23,255 nt of DNA from Halococcaceae archaeon (GCA_007129135.1 SKWB01000350.1:1-23255); one strand, 5' to 3'. Counted from the stretch's first letter, positions 7,664 to 15,679 are shown. The notes: generated by a model not told the origin, from the sequence alone. Numbers and translations: made by a program.

Positions 7664-8974
7664 ATGGCACAACGGGCGCAGCCGCGGCCGACGACGATCC
7701 GCCACTGGTCCTCGCCGGACGACGACGTCCCGACGTTCGTCGACGGCGACGGCACCCGGATCACCGACGACGAGGGGAACGAGTATCTCGACTTCATCTC
7801 GCAGCTCTACTGCGTGAACGTCGGCCACGGCAACGAGCGGATCGCGGATGCGATGGCCGAGCAGGCGAGACGGGTCGCTTACGTCTCCTCCTCGAAGGGC
7901 AACGACACGCGCGACGAACTGGCCGGCAGGCTCGCCGAGGTGAGCCCCGGATCGCTCTCGGACGTCTTCTTCTCGGTGTCGGGCAGCGAGGCGAACGAGG
8001 CGGCGGTCCACCTCGCCCGCCGGTTCACCGGGGGACAGAAGGTGCTCACCCGCTGGCGCTCGTACCACGGCTCGACCTACGGCGCGGGCTCGCTCACGGG
8101 CGAACCGGAGACGCGAAACGCCCTCGACGACAGCGGCGCGGCGACGACGGGTGCCGCGAAGTTCCTGCCGCCGCTGCCCGAGGCGTTCGACGCCGAGGGC
8201 GAGGAGCTCGCCGAGCGGGCCGCGAACCACCTCGAGTTCGTGATCAGGAACGAGGGTCCCGACTCCGTCGCGGCGGTGCTCACCGAGCCGATCGCCGGGA
8301 CGAGCGGCGCGTACACCGCCCCGGCGGGCTACTTCGCCCGGGTGCGGGAGATCTGTGACGAGTACGACGTGCTGTTGCTCTCCGACGAGGTGATCACCGG
8401 CTTCGGCCGCTGTGGCGACTGGTTCGGGATCGGGACGGAGGACGTCGAACCCGACATGATGACGTTCGCGAAGGGGGTCACGAGCGCGTACGCCCCGCTC
8501 GCGGGCGTGATCGCCCGACCGGAGATCGGCGAGTTCGCCCGCGAGGAGGGCGTCGACCTGGGTCAGACGTTCGGCGGCCACCCGGTCGCCTGCGCCGCCG
8601 CCCACGCCGCCCTCGACGAGTACGAAGACGGCCTGATCGAGAACGCCGCGGCGCTCGGTCCCGTCATGGAAGAGCGACTCACGGCGCTCGTCTCGTCGCA
8701 CGACGTGATCAGCGAGGTGGACGGTCGGGGGCTCCACTGGGGGGTTCGCTTCGCCGATCCGGATACGAACGAGCCGTTCGTCCACCCGTGGGTCGACGAC
8801 GCGGACGAGAACCCAGTCGTCGAGGCGGCGATGGAAGCGAGGGAGAGGGGTGTACTCTTCGGGGCGGGCCGCCCCGCGTTCCAGCACATCCTCTCGCCGC
8901 CGCTCTGTGTCACCGAGGCGGAGATCGACGAGGCGATCGACGTCCTCGACGCAGCGATCGAGACGGCGTTCTGA
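7664..8974 (+). CDS. Class-III PLP-dependent aminotransferase
   Basis: This 436-aa enzyme of fold type I moves amino groups with pyridoxal phosphate. Family marks include SGSEANE (106-112), the aspartate segment DEVITGFGR (241-249) and the PLP-binding lysine at about 270 in TFAKGVTSAYAPLAG. GQTFGGHPVACAAAHAAL follows later in the sequence. The overall pattern is that of omega-amino-acid:pyruvate, taurine or putrescine-type aminotransferases, but the substrate cannot be settled. The ATG at 7664 is preferred to 7634 because the TATA-like element sits 24-32 nt before it and the alternative adds ten residues overlapping that element. It is probably transcribed alone; the next gene has its own promoter. 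Confidence 0.9.
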   Translation: MAQRAQPRPTTIRHWSSPDDDVPTFVDGDGTRITDDEGNEYLDFISQLYCVNVGHGNERIADAMAEQARRVAYVSSSKGNDTRDELAGRLAEVSPGSLSDVFFSVSGSEANEAAVHLARRFTGGQKVLTRWRSYHGSTYGAGSLTGEPETRNALDDSGAATTGAAKFLPPLPEAFDAEGEELAERAANHLEFVIRNEGPDSVAAVLTEPIAGTSGAYTAPAGYFARVREICDEYDVLLLSDEVITGFGRCGDWFGIGTEDVEPDMMTFAKGVTSAYAPLAGVIARPEIGEFAREEGVDLGQTFGGHPVACAAAHAALDEYEDGLIENAAALGPVMEERLTALVSSHDVISEVDGRGLHWGVRFADPDTNEPFVHPWVDDADENPVVEAAMEARERGVLFGAGRPAFQHILSPPLCVTEAEIDEAIDVLDAAIETAF

Positions 8975-9054
8975 TCGGCCAGTTCACCCTCCGGAACACG
9001 GTTCCTGCGAGCTCCACACAGCAAACTTTTGCCGGTCGGCGGACACAGGCCGGT

Positions 9055-9858
9055 ATGAGCGATTCTTCCGGGAACGGCCGGTACTACCAGCCGGACGCAG
9101 ACCACGCGTTTCCCGACGAACGGCTGAACGAGGTGCTCGCGTTCGTCGACGACGACGAGGAGATCGACACCTACCTCGAGGCCCAGAACGTCAATCCGGT
9201 CCTGCGGAAGGGCTACAACGACCACGGGAGGAAACACATCGAGATCGTCCGCAACCGGGCGCTCTGTCTCTACGACCTGCTGAAAGCCGGCGGGGTCGAG
9301 TTCAACGGCGCACAGCAACAGGGGCTCGCGGAGGCCGACGAGGCGGTGATCATCGGGCTCGCGGCGGTGCTCCACGACATCGGCCACGTCGTCCACCGCG
9401 ACGACCACGCCTACTACTCGATCCCGCTCGCCGCGGACGTCCTCGACCGGATCCTCCCCGAGTTCTACGGCGTCGCCGAGACGGTCCGAATGAAAGGCGA
9501 GGTGCTCCACGCGATCCTCTGTCACCACTCCGCCGAGGAGCCGCTCACCTACGAGGCGGGGGTCATCCGCGTCGCCGACGGGCTGGACATGGAGCGCGGA
9601 CGCTCGCGGGTGCCCTACGAGAAGGGCGGTCGTGGGATCAACACGGTCTCGAGCCAGGCGATCGAGCGCGTCTCGCTGAGCGAGGGGGGGTCGGTGCCGG
9701 TCCACATCGAGATCGAGATGACCGACGCGGCGGGCGTCTACCAGGTCGACGAGCTGCTGAAGTCGAAGCTCGAGGGATCCGGCCTCGACGAGTACGTGCG
9801 GATCGTCGCGCTCAACGCCCGCGAGGAGGGCAGCCTCGTCGAACGCCTCGAACTCTGA
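9055..9858 (+). CDS. HD-domain metal-dependent phosphohydrolase
   Basis: This 267-aa protein has the HD superfamily metal ligands: His57/His61 in NDHGRKH, the doublet His107-Asp108 in VLHDIGH with His111, a further HH pair in LCHHSAEE, and an Asp in VADGLDMERGRSR. These enzymes hydrolyse phosphate bonds of nucleotides or related compounds using divalent metals; the substrate is unknown here. The C-terminal third (about 200-267) is a small beta/alpha module specific to haloarchaeal relatives as far as I can tell. The ATG lies about 25-31 nt after CAAACTTTTG, a plausible TATA box, giving a leaderless mRNA. Confidence 0.85.
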   Translation: MSDSSGNGRYYQPDADHAFPDERLNEVLAFVDDDEEIDTYLEAQNVNPVLRKGYNDHGRKHIEIVRNRALCLYDLLKAGGVEFNGAQQQGLAEADEAVIIGLAAVLHDIGHVVHRDDHAYYSIPLAADVLDRILPEFYGVAETVRMKGEVLHAILCHHSAEEPLTYEAGVIRVADGLDMERGRSRVPYEKGGRGINTVSSQAIERVSLSEGGSVPVHIEIEMTDAAGVYQVDELLKSKLEGSGLDEYVRIVALNAREEGSLVERLEL

Positions 9859-9955
9859 TTCGGACCCTCAGAGCCCGTCTACCGCCCGGACCGAGAGCCA
9901 GGGAGTCCGAGCGGTAGGGACCCCGACAGCCGACACGACCTCTCCGAGCTGAAAG

Positions 9956-9966
9956 AGTTAAATATA
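9956..9966 (+). promoter_or_regulatory. TATA box upstream of the HalOD1 gene
   Basis: GTTAAATATAC is the clearest TATA-like string in this part of the window. It lies about 38 nt before the GTG at 10000, predicting a short 5' leader of roughly 10 nt that contains GAGG at 9989-9992. Confidence 0.6.
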
Positions 9967-9999
9967 CAGAACTCCGCATCCGCGAGTAGAGGACAAACC

Positions 10000-10332
10000 G
10001 TGAGCGAAAGAACGGAGACACCCCGTGACGGGCCGCGAACCGACGAGCCACAGACCTCTGATGAACCGACCGTCACCGGCACCGAACGGACGTTCGATCC
10101 GGAGGCGGACGAACCGGCCAGCACGGTCCTGATAACGGCGTTCGCGGAGCTGACCGGCCAGGACCCCGAAGCGATGGAACGGCCGCTCCAGGACTGCGTG
10201 GACGCCGAGGCGCTCGACGCCCTGGTCGGTTCGGCCCCCGGCTCGGACGGCGTCGAAAAGGTCCGCTTCACCATCGACGGCTACGAGGTCGTCGTCCGCT
10301 CCGAGGGGACGGTCTCGATCGTCGCGGACTGA
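10000..10332 (+). CDS. Stand-alone HalOD1 output-domain protein
   Basis: This 110-aa protein has a disordered Thr/Pro/Asp-rich N-terminus (1-40) and a C-terminal HalOD1-like domain. Its features are STVLITAFAELTGQDPEAMERPLQDCVDAEALDALV and then FTIDGYEVVVRSEGTVSIV; only short runs of this are diagnostic. HalOD1 domains are found in haloarchaea at the ends of signalling proteins or alone and are thought to be output modules; the exact role is unknown. It starts with GTG. It lies between the HD protein and the permease in the same direction, but each gene seems to have its own promoter. Confidence 0.8.
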   Translation: MSERTETPRDGPRTDEPQTSDEPTVTGTERTFDPEADEPASTVLITAFAELTGQDPEAMERPLQDCVDAEALDALVGSAPGSDGVEKVRFTIDGYEVVVRSEGTVSIVAD

Positions 10333-10377
10333 CCGGAGATAGTACGGTTTAATCCACACTGCTCCGTTCCCCGGAGC

Positions 10378-11550
10378 ATGAGCGAACTCCTGTTGGTCGC
10401 CGGCGTCGTCGTCGCCCTCTTCGTCGGCTACAACATCGGCGGCGCGACGACCGGCGTCTCGTTCGGCCCCGGTGTGGGCGCCAACGTCGTCTCGAAGGTC
10501 GGTGCGGCCCTCTTGATGTCGGTCTTCTTCTTCCTCGGCGGCTGGATCATCGGCCCGGCCGTCGTCGAGACCCTGGGAGAGGACCTCGTCCCGGGTTCGG
10601 TACTCACCCTCGAGACGGGGATCGTGGCGCTCTTTTTCATCGGGCTGGCGCTGTTCGTCGGCAACGTCTTCGGGGTCCCCGCCTCCACTTCGATGACGGC
10701 GGTGGGGGCCATCGCCGGTCTCGGCCTCGCGACCGGGACGCTCGACTGGGTGACGATGGGCCAGATCGTCTCCTGGTGGCTCGTCGCGCCGGTGATCGCC
10801 TTCTGGGTCAGCGGCGTCATCGGTCGGTACTTCTACCCGACGATCAACCAGTGGGTCGCGATCGACACGGAGGGAAAGCGGCTGATCTCGCTCGATCGCT
10901 CCGGGAGGGTTCCCGGGATCGAGTTCGCCGACGGGGCCTCGCGCCGGGAGCTCTCGGGGTCGTTCGTCGTCATCGCGATCGGCTGTTACATGGCCTTCTC
11001 CTCGGGGGCGTCGAACGTCGCGAACGCGGTCGCCCCCCTGGTCGGAAGCGGCTCGCTCACGATGAGCGCGGGCGTGCTCGTCGCCTGTGTCGCCGTCGCG
11101 ATCGGCGCGTTCACCATCGCCAGACGGACGCTCGACACGATGGGCAACGACCTCACCGCGCTCCCCCTCACCGCGGCGGTGATCGTGATGGTCGTCTCCG
11201 CGACGATCGTCACGCTGCTCTCGGCGATCGGCATTCCCGTCCAGCTGGTGATCGTCTCGACGATGAGCATCGTCGGCCTCGGGTGGGGCAGGGCATCGAG
11301 GACGACGACGGTCGCCGACGCGGTTCGCGGCGAGCCCACGGGGACCTCCTACGGCGCGCTCGCGGGTGACAGGGAGGGCGAGGCGATGCCCCCGATCGGG
11401 GAGGAAGACCCGGAGGAGCTGCCGACCGCCAGCGACCTCTTCGATCCCTCGGCCTCCGCCCGGGTGATCGTCCTCCAGAACGTCGTCCCGATCATCGCGA
11501 CGATCGGTGCGTTCCTCACCTTCCGGTTCGTCCCGGTGTTCGGGTTCTGA
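10378..11550 (+). CDS. PiT-family inorganic phosphate (or anion) permease
   Basis: This 390-aa integral membrane protein has about ten hydrophobic helices in two halves related to each other. The PiT repeats appear as GPGVGANVVSKVGAAL near the N-terminus and SSGASNVANAVAPLVGSG around residues 208-222. A hydrophilic loop (about 300-365) precedes the last helix. PiT proteins carry phosphate, sometimes sulfate, with sodium or protons. In classic members the second repeat reads GANDVANA; here it is GASNVANA, so the usual Asp is Asn. This may be a haloarchaeal clade feature, so substrate is inferred. GGTTTAAT lies 28-36 nt before the ATG. Confidence 0.88.
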   Translation: MSELLLVAGVVVALFVGYNIGGATTGVSFGPGVGANVVSKVGAALLMSVFFFLGGWIIGPAVVETLGEDLVPGSVLTLETGIVALFFIGLALFVGNVFGVPASTSMTAVGAIAGLGLATGTLDWVTMGQIVSWWLVAPVIAFWVSGVIGRYFYPTINQWVAIDTEGKRLISLDRSGRVPGIEFADGASRRELSGSFVVIAIGCYMAFSSGASNVANAVAPLVGSGSLTMSAGVLVACVAVAIGAFTIARRTLDTMGNDLTALPLTAAVIVMVVSATIVTLLSAIGIPVQLVIVSTMSIVGLGWGRASRTTTVADAVRGEPTGTSYGALAGDREGEAMPPIGEEDPEELPTASDLFDPSASARVIVLQNVVPIIATIGAFLTFRFVPVFGF

Positions 11551-11843
11551 ACCCCCGCCGACGGGCCCCAAGTGGGTGCGGATCGACCCGTCGATCGCCA
11601 CGGAACGGCCAACGTCGATCGGCTCGGTCGACCCCGAACGGGGACCGTCTCGACCGTGATCGGTCGAACGATCCCAGGGTTCATACGTGAGAAGCCCGAA
11701 ATCGGAAGAATAAACGTGAGTGTTCCGACCAGCATCCGCCTCGATTCGGCTCACCGCCGTCGGCCTCGCGGCTCTCCGTGGGGGTTCGAACCGACCCGTA
11801 ACCACGACCGCAGTCGGCCATCTCGTGCCAGGGCTCTCGACAG
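11551..11843. other. Intergenic region before the Lrp gene
   Basis: This 293-bp gap contains AGAATAAACG near 11706-11715, the best TATA-like sequence for the Lrp gene. If used, it implies a leader of about 100 nt before the GTG. GATCG/CGATC-containing short inverted repeats are frequent, but none stands out as an operator. Confidence 0.4.
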
Positions 11844-12323
11844 GTGATCCGACACGAACTCGACGAGATCGATCGGGGGATCCTCCACCTGCTCCAGGAG
11901 GACGCCCGGTCGATCACCGCCGCGGGGATGGCCGAGGCGGTCGGCGTCTCGCCCAGCACCGTCAGAAACCGGATCGACCTGCTCGAAGCGAACGGGGTGA
12001 TCCGGGGCTACCACCCCGACATCGACTACGAGCGGGCGGGCTACCAGCTCCACATGATCGCCATCTGCCACGTCCCGGCGGGCGAGCGGGCTGCGATCGT
12101 CCGGGAGACGATGGGGATCGAGGGCGTCGTGACCGTCCGGGAGATGCTGACCGGCTCCGCGAACGTCCACGTCGAGGCCGTCGGCACCGACTCGGAGGCG
12201 GTCGACCGGATCAGCGGCCGTCTCAGCGACCTCGGCCTCGAGATCCGGTCGATGGAGATCGTGAAGACGCTCCACCGACAGCCGTTCAACCACTTCGGGA
12301 TGGAGACCGTCGCCACCGAGTGA
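11844..12323 (+). CDS. Lrp/AsnC family transcriptional regulator
   Basis: This 159-aa DNA-binding regulator has an N-terminal winged helix-turn-helix (ELDEIDRGILHLLQEDAR then GVSPSTVRNRIDLLEANGVI, residues 4-53). A C-terminal ligand-sensing RAM-like beta-alpha-beta domain follows, with VTVREMLTGSANVHVEAV around 93-110. Lrp proteins form dimers or octamers and respond to amino acids. The GTG at 11844 is chosen because the conserved helix starts six residues later and no in-frame ATG lies nearby. The target is unknown. Neighbouring genes (PiT permease upstream, Cys-pair operon downstream) are candidates only by proximity. Confidence 0.88.
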   Translation: MIRHELDEIDRGILHLLQEDARSITAAGMAEAVGVSPSTVRNRIDLLEANGVIRGYHPDIDYERAGYQLHMIAICHVPAGERAAIVRETMGIEGVVTVREMLTGSANVHVEAVGTDSEAVDRISGRLSDLGLEIRSMEIVKTLHRQPFNHFGMETVATE

Positions 12324-12329
12324 GCCCGT

Positions 12330-12405
12330 CGATTGCGGAAACCGGAGCGCTCGATCCGATTCACTGTGGAAACTCCACTCAGCACCGCTCCACAACTCGC
12401 AATCG
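12330..12405. repeat. Inverted repeat pair between Lrp and the Cys-pair operon
   Basis: CGATTGCG (12330-12337) and CGCAATCG (12398-12405) form a perfect 8-bp inverted repeat. A small hairpin GTGGA-AAC-TCCAC (12366-12378) lies between them. The second arm is immediately upstream of the TATA-like TAAGATAG (12407-12414), so it could be an operator or part of the Lrp 3' end. Function is not shown. Confidence 0.35.
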
Positions 12406-12463
12406 CTAAGATAGTCGCTGACCTCAGTGGTGTATCGATGCGGATCACACACCGGAGGGACGG

Positions 12464-12619
12464 ATGACCAGGGGCGAAGAACGGTTGAAAGTCGCCGCGC
12501 AGTGTGTCGCCTGTGCCGGGGTCTACGCCGCGTGGCAGGTGGGCGACGGCACGGTATCGCTCATCGGCATGAAAGAGGGCTGTAGCTGTGGGGAGACGGA
12601 GTTCCGGGTGGTCCAGTGA
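12464..12619 (+). CDS. 51-aa Cys-pair (CxxC...CxC) small protein
   Basis: This short ORF has a good Shine-Dalgarno sequence, GGAGG at 12454-12458, five bases before its ATG. The product has CVAC at residues 14-17 and CSC at 40-42, a four-cysteine set that could bind one zinc. It is unlike the CPxCG pairs of common haloarchaeal zinc-finger microproteins. Hydrophobic and aromatic residues between the pairs (VYAAWQVGDGTVSLIG) suggest a small beta-ribbon. Its TGA overlaps the GTG start of the next gene (GTGA at 12616-12619), so the two are probably co-translated. A 9-codon ORF beginning at the ATG at 12438, 24-31 nt after TAAGATAG, ends overlapping this start. Confidence 0.75.
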   Translation: MTRGEERLKVAAQCVACAGVYAAWQVGDGTVSLIGMKEGCSCGETEFRVVQ

Positions 12620-12960
12620 TCGGCGGCGAAGCCTCGCCCGGGGAACGTGACGAGCTGTTCCAGGCGCTCGCCGACGACCGCCGCCAACTGGCGCTTCGCT
12701 GTCTCGCCGAGTCCGACCGGCCGCTCGCACTCGCCGACCTCGCTCGGATGGTCGCCTCACGGGAACCGCCGGAGTCCCCGACCGAACCGCCTCACGAACG
12801 GACGAAATCGGTCTACCTCTCGCTCTATCACCGCCACGTCCCTCGACTCGCCGACGCCGACCTGATCACGTACGACCGGGACCACGAGATGGTCGGCCCC
12901 GGCGACCGGTTCGGCGCCGTCAGGTCGTTGTTCACCGAGGACCGCGCCTCCGACGACTGA
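12616..12960 (+). CDS. Haloarchaeal winged-helix protein (DUF7344-like)
   Basis: This 114-aa protein resembles the haloarchaeal DUF7344 helix-turn-helix group. It has LFQALADDRRQLALRCLAE (residues 11-29), a helix with LALADLARMVAS, then SVYLSLYHRHVPRLADADLITYD and an acidic end. The pattern LxdxRRr...Ylyh.HlPkLadaglI is typical of these putative transcription regulators. Its GTG start overlaps the stop of the 51-aa Cys-pair gene by four bases, implying shared regulation and perhaps partnership. Target genes are unknown. Confidence 0.82.
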   Translation: MIGGEASPGERDELFQALADDRRQLALRCLAESDRPLALADLARMVASREPPESPTEPPHERTKSVYLSLYHRHVPRLADADLITYDRDHEMVGPGDRFGAVRSLFTEDRASDD

Positions 12961-13142
12961 GTCGGACCCCCTCTTACGGATGACGAGGCACTCGGACGTC
13001 CCGAGCGCCTCCGGTGTGAGGCTCGCTTTTCCTATCCCATCCACGTGTCAGGACCGACCTCGCCGAGGGGGCGAGTCGGCTCCCTCGGGCGGTCGGACCA
13101 CCAGTTATTTCCGGGGTTCGGTAGTAGGTCTCGCGTCGCACT

Positions 13143-14981
13143 ATGACGGTTCCGTCGCTCGTGTTACAGGCCACGCCACCGATCACGACCGGGATGGTCG
13201 TCGTCTTCGCGATCATCCTCGTCGCGCTCGTGCTCTTCGTCCTCGAGCCGGTGCCGATCGACATCATCGCGATCGGGCTGATCGTCTCGCTCGTCGTCTT
13301 CGAGCCCTGGACACGGATCACCCCCGCGGACGGGCTCTCGGGCTTTTCGAGTACGGCGACGATCACGGTGCTCGCGATGTTCGTCCTGAGCGAGGGGATC
13401 AGACGAACCGGCGTGGTGAAGCTCATCGGCGACCGCATCGTGGGTGTCACCGGCGACAGCCCCAGAAAGCAGCTCGCGGCGATCGTCGGGCTCTCCGGGG
13501 GCAGCGCCGGGTTCATCAACAACACCCCGGTCGTGGCGATCATGATCCCGATGGCGACGGATATCGCCCGGCGGACGGGCACCTCCCCGTCGAAACTGCT
13601 CATGCCGCTCTCCTTTGCCTCCATGATGGGCGGGATGCTCACGCTGATCGGCACCTCGACGAACATCCTCGCGAGCGACGTCTCCGCACGGCTCCTCGAC
13701 CGCCCGTTCTCGATGTTCGAGTTCACGGCGCTCGGCTTTATCGTGCTCGTCGTCGGGAGCGTCTACCTGCTCGTCGTCGCCCCCTACCTGATCCCCGAGC
13801 GGATCAAGGCCGAGGAGGAGCTCACCGAGGAGTTCGCGATGACCGAGTACCTCACCGAGGTGGTCGTCCGGGGGGACTCCCCGCTGGTCGGACGCACGGT
13901 CGAGGAGGCGCTGGCCGAACTCGACATGGACCTCGACATCGTCCAGGTGATCCGTCACGGCGAGCCGTTCATCGAGCCGCTCGCGAGAAAGGAGATCCAG
14001 GAGCGTGACGTGCTGATGGTCCGGACCGGCCGGGACGTCCTGATACGGATGCTCGCCCGGCCGGGTCTCGACCTGCTGCCGACGACGATGCACGACGAGG
14101 ACCTCGAGACCGGTGGCGAGGAGGCGAGTCGTCAGCTCGCGGAGGTCGTGATCACGCCCGACGCCTCCATCGTCGGGGCGACGCTCGACGAGATCAACTT
14201 CGGCGACCGCTACGACGCGACGGTGCTCGCGATCCGCCGCGGCGGGGCGATCCGCCGCGAGCGGATGGGCCAGCGCCCGCTCCGCGGCGGCGACACCCTC
14301 CTGCTCCAGGCGACCGAGGACACCGTCACCCGCCTCGACCGTCGCCGCGAGTTCGTCGTCGTGGAAGCGCTCACACGGACCGAGTACCGGACGAGAAAGC
14401 TCCCGATCGCGATCGGGATCGTCGCCGCCGTCGTCGCGGTCGCCGCCCTCGACGTCTACCCGATCGTGATCAGCGCGCTCGCGGGGATCGTCGCGATGGT
14501 CGCGACCGGCTGTGTCCGACCGAGCGAGGTCTACGACGCCGTCGACTGGAACGTCATCTTCCTGCTCGCGGGCGTGATCCCGCTGGGGATCGCCCTCGAG
14601 GAGACCGGGGGCGCGGCGCTGATCGCCGCGCTCGTCGTCGAGAGCGCCGAGCTGTTCGCCCCGATCGTCGTCCTGGGGATCTTCTACCTCGTGACGGCGC
14701 TGCTGACGAACGTCATCAGCAACAACGCGAGCGTGGTGCTCATGATCCCGGTCGCCGTGGACGCCGCCGCCCAGATCGACGCCAACGCCTTCGCGTTCGT
14801 CCTCGCGGTGACGTTCGCCGCCTCGACGGCCTTCATGACCCCCGTCGGCTACCAGACGAACCTGATGGTCTACGCCCCCGGCGGCTACACGTTCGCCGAC
14901 TTCATCCGCGTCGGCGCGCCCCTCCAGCTCCTGCTCGCCGTGGTGACGACCCTCGGCATCGCCTTCTTCTGGGGGCTCTAA
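13143..14981 (+). CDS. SLC13/ArsB-type membrane transporter with two TrkA-C domains
   Basis: This 612-aa permease has N-terminal and C-terminal membrane halves around a cytoplasmic insert. Signatures are NNTPVVAIMIPM and GGMLTLIGTSTNIL in the first half, and ISNNASVVLMIPVAVDAA with TPVGYQTNLMVYAPGGY in the second. These are the hairpin and substrate loops of the ion-transporter (DASS/SLC13) superfamily. The insert (about 215-410) contains two TrkA-C-like domains (VVRGDSPLVGRTVEEA and VVITPDASIVGATLDEI). Substrates may be sulfate, dicarboxylates or other anions; the sequence does not decide. CAGTTATTT lies about 33-40 nt before the ATG, implying a short leader. Confidence 0.9.
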   Translation: MTVPSLVLQATPPITTGMVVVFAIILVALVLFVLEPVPIDIIAIGLIVSLVVFEPWTRITPADGLSGFSSTATITVLAMFVLSEGIRRTGVVKLIGDRIVGVTGDSPRKQLAAIVGLSGGSAGFINNTPVVAIMIPMATDIARRTGTSPSKLLMPLSFASMMGGMLTLIGTSTNILASDVSARLLDRPFSMFEFTALGFIVLVVGSVYLLVVAPYLIPERIKAEEELTEEFAMTEYLTEVVVRGDSPLVGRTVEEALAELDMDLDIVQVIRHGEPFIEPLARKEIQERDVLMVRTGRDVLIRMLARPGLDLLPTTMHDEDLETGGEEASRQLAEVVITPDASIVGATLDEINFGDRYDATVLAIRRGGAIRRERMGQRPLRGGDTLLLQATEDTVTRLDRRREFVVVEALTRTEYRTRKLPIAIGIVAAVVAVAALDVYPIVISALAGIVAMVATGCVRPSEVYDAVDWNVIFLLAGVIPLGIALEETGGAALIAALVVESAELFAPIVVLGIFYLVTALLTNVISNNASVVLMIPVAVDAAAQIDANAFAFVLAVTFAASTAFMTPVGYQTNLMVYAPGGYTFADFIRVGAPLQLLLAVVTTLGIAFFWGL

Positions 14982-14984
14982 CTG

Positions 14985-15440
14985 GGAGCGGACGACCAGC
15001 ACCGAGCTCTCGCCCTCCCGCACCACCCGTTCGGCGATGTCGTCGGAACGCGAGCGTTCCGACTGGCTCGAAAATCCACGGGATTTTCGAACGCTCCCGA
15101 CGACGAACCGGTCCAGCCCGCATCTCCCCTTGTTCCCGACGACGAGGTCGGCGTCGCTCTCCTCGGCGTAGTCGAGGATCTCCGCCGCGGGTGACCCCGT
15201 CTCGACGGCGGTCGTCGCTCCGATACCACCCTCTGCCGCCTCGCGCTCGGCGACGCGAAGCGCCCGTTCTGCGATCTCCCGGTAGGTCTCCTCCGTCGCG
15301 GTCGACCGCGCCAGGCGGTCGTCGACGACCGAGAGGACGGACAGCTCCGCGTCGAAGCGTCGGACGATCTCTATCCCCTCGGCGAGCGCCCGCCTCGCAT
15401 GTGGGCTCCCGTCGGTCCCCACGAGGACGCGGCCGTACGT
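14985..15440 (-). pseudogene. UspA-family gene lacking start and stop, with in-frame insert
   Basis: The - strand frame encodes a full universal-stress fold: RVLVGTDGSPHARRALAEG at the N-terminus, DADLVVGNKGRCGLDRFVVGSV, then ERVVREGESSVLVVRS. The codon where ATG is expected (15438-15440) is ACG, and no ATG, GTG or TTG lies between it and the upstream in-frame TGA at 15489. The GTG at 15422 would cut the first beta strand. After VVRS the frame has no stop and runs for about 600 codons antisense to the transporter gene. Fifteen extra residues (RKSRGFSSQSERSRS) split the GS loop from DDIAERVV. I infer a decaying gene, though sequencing error could explain single changes. Confidence 0.65.
15039..15104. 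repeat. Nested palindromic element inserted in the UspA gene
   Basis: Three nested or adjacent inverted repeats fill this 66-bp span. TCGAAAATCC (15068-15077) pairs with GGATTTTCGA (15081-15090). GAGCGTTC (15052-15059) pairs with GAACGCTC (15089-15096). GTCGTCGG (15039-15046) pairs with CCGACGAC (15097-15104). A small hairpin GGAACG-CGAG-CGTTCC lies at 15045-15060. The AT-rich core differs sharply from its surroundings. It corresponds to about 45 nt of extra coding sequence in the Usp frame. Confidence 0.8.
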
Positions 15441-15488
15441 GGGAGCGAGACGTCGCCGTGCTCGAAAGCGGTTGCGGTGGGGCCGGCC

Positions 15489-15602
15489 TCAGCGGATCAC
15501 GGTCACCGGCGCCAGCGACCGCCGGGCCACCCGTTCGGCGACGGCGTCGGGAGCCGGTCTGATCGATGTCGAGACGAAGCGGGTGACGCGGCCACGGGGA
15601 GC
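15489..15602 (-). pseudogene. C-terminal remnant of a second UspA-family gene
   Basis: Reading on the - strand, the frame gives RVTRFVSTS then DAVAERVARRSLAPVTVIR and a TGA at 15489-15491. This matches the C-terminal helix and last strand of Usp proteins (RFVxGS...AERVxRxSxxPVxVxR). Only about 38 codons can be followed before the promoter of the divergent lipoprotein, far less than a full ~140-residue domain, and the GS loop is degraded. It is in the same frame as the neighbouring Usp pseudogene, so the two may derive from a tandem pair. Confidence 0.5.
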
Positions 15603-15648
15603 GGCCGACCGTCGACGGCGGTGGTCCTCTCAGAAACTCTCAGTAACC

Positions 15649-15656
15649 GGTAAATA
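15649..15656 (+). promoter_or_regulatory. TATA box for the acidic multidomain lipoprotein
   Basis: GGTAAATA lies 24-31 nt upstream of the ATG at 15680, consistent with a leaderless transcript. Confidence 0.6.
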
Positions 15657-15679
15657 ACCCCCGTCCGAACCGCTTCGAA

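Noticed and set aside
9958..11805. A 615-codon open frame on the - strand opposite the PiT permease and HalOD1 genes
   Set aside because: It is a shadow of real + strand genes; it is Arg/Asp/Gly-rich and has no domain, while the + strand genes have clear families and promoters.
13164..15422. A 752-codon open frame on the - strand
   Set aside because: Only the first ~146 codons are Usp-like. The rest is antisense to the SLC13-type gene, has Arg/His/Asp-rich nonsense composition and is explained by lack of stops in GC-rich DNA.
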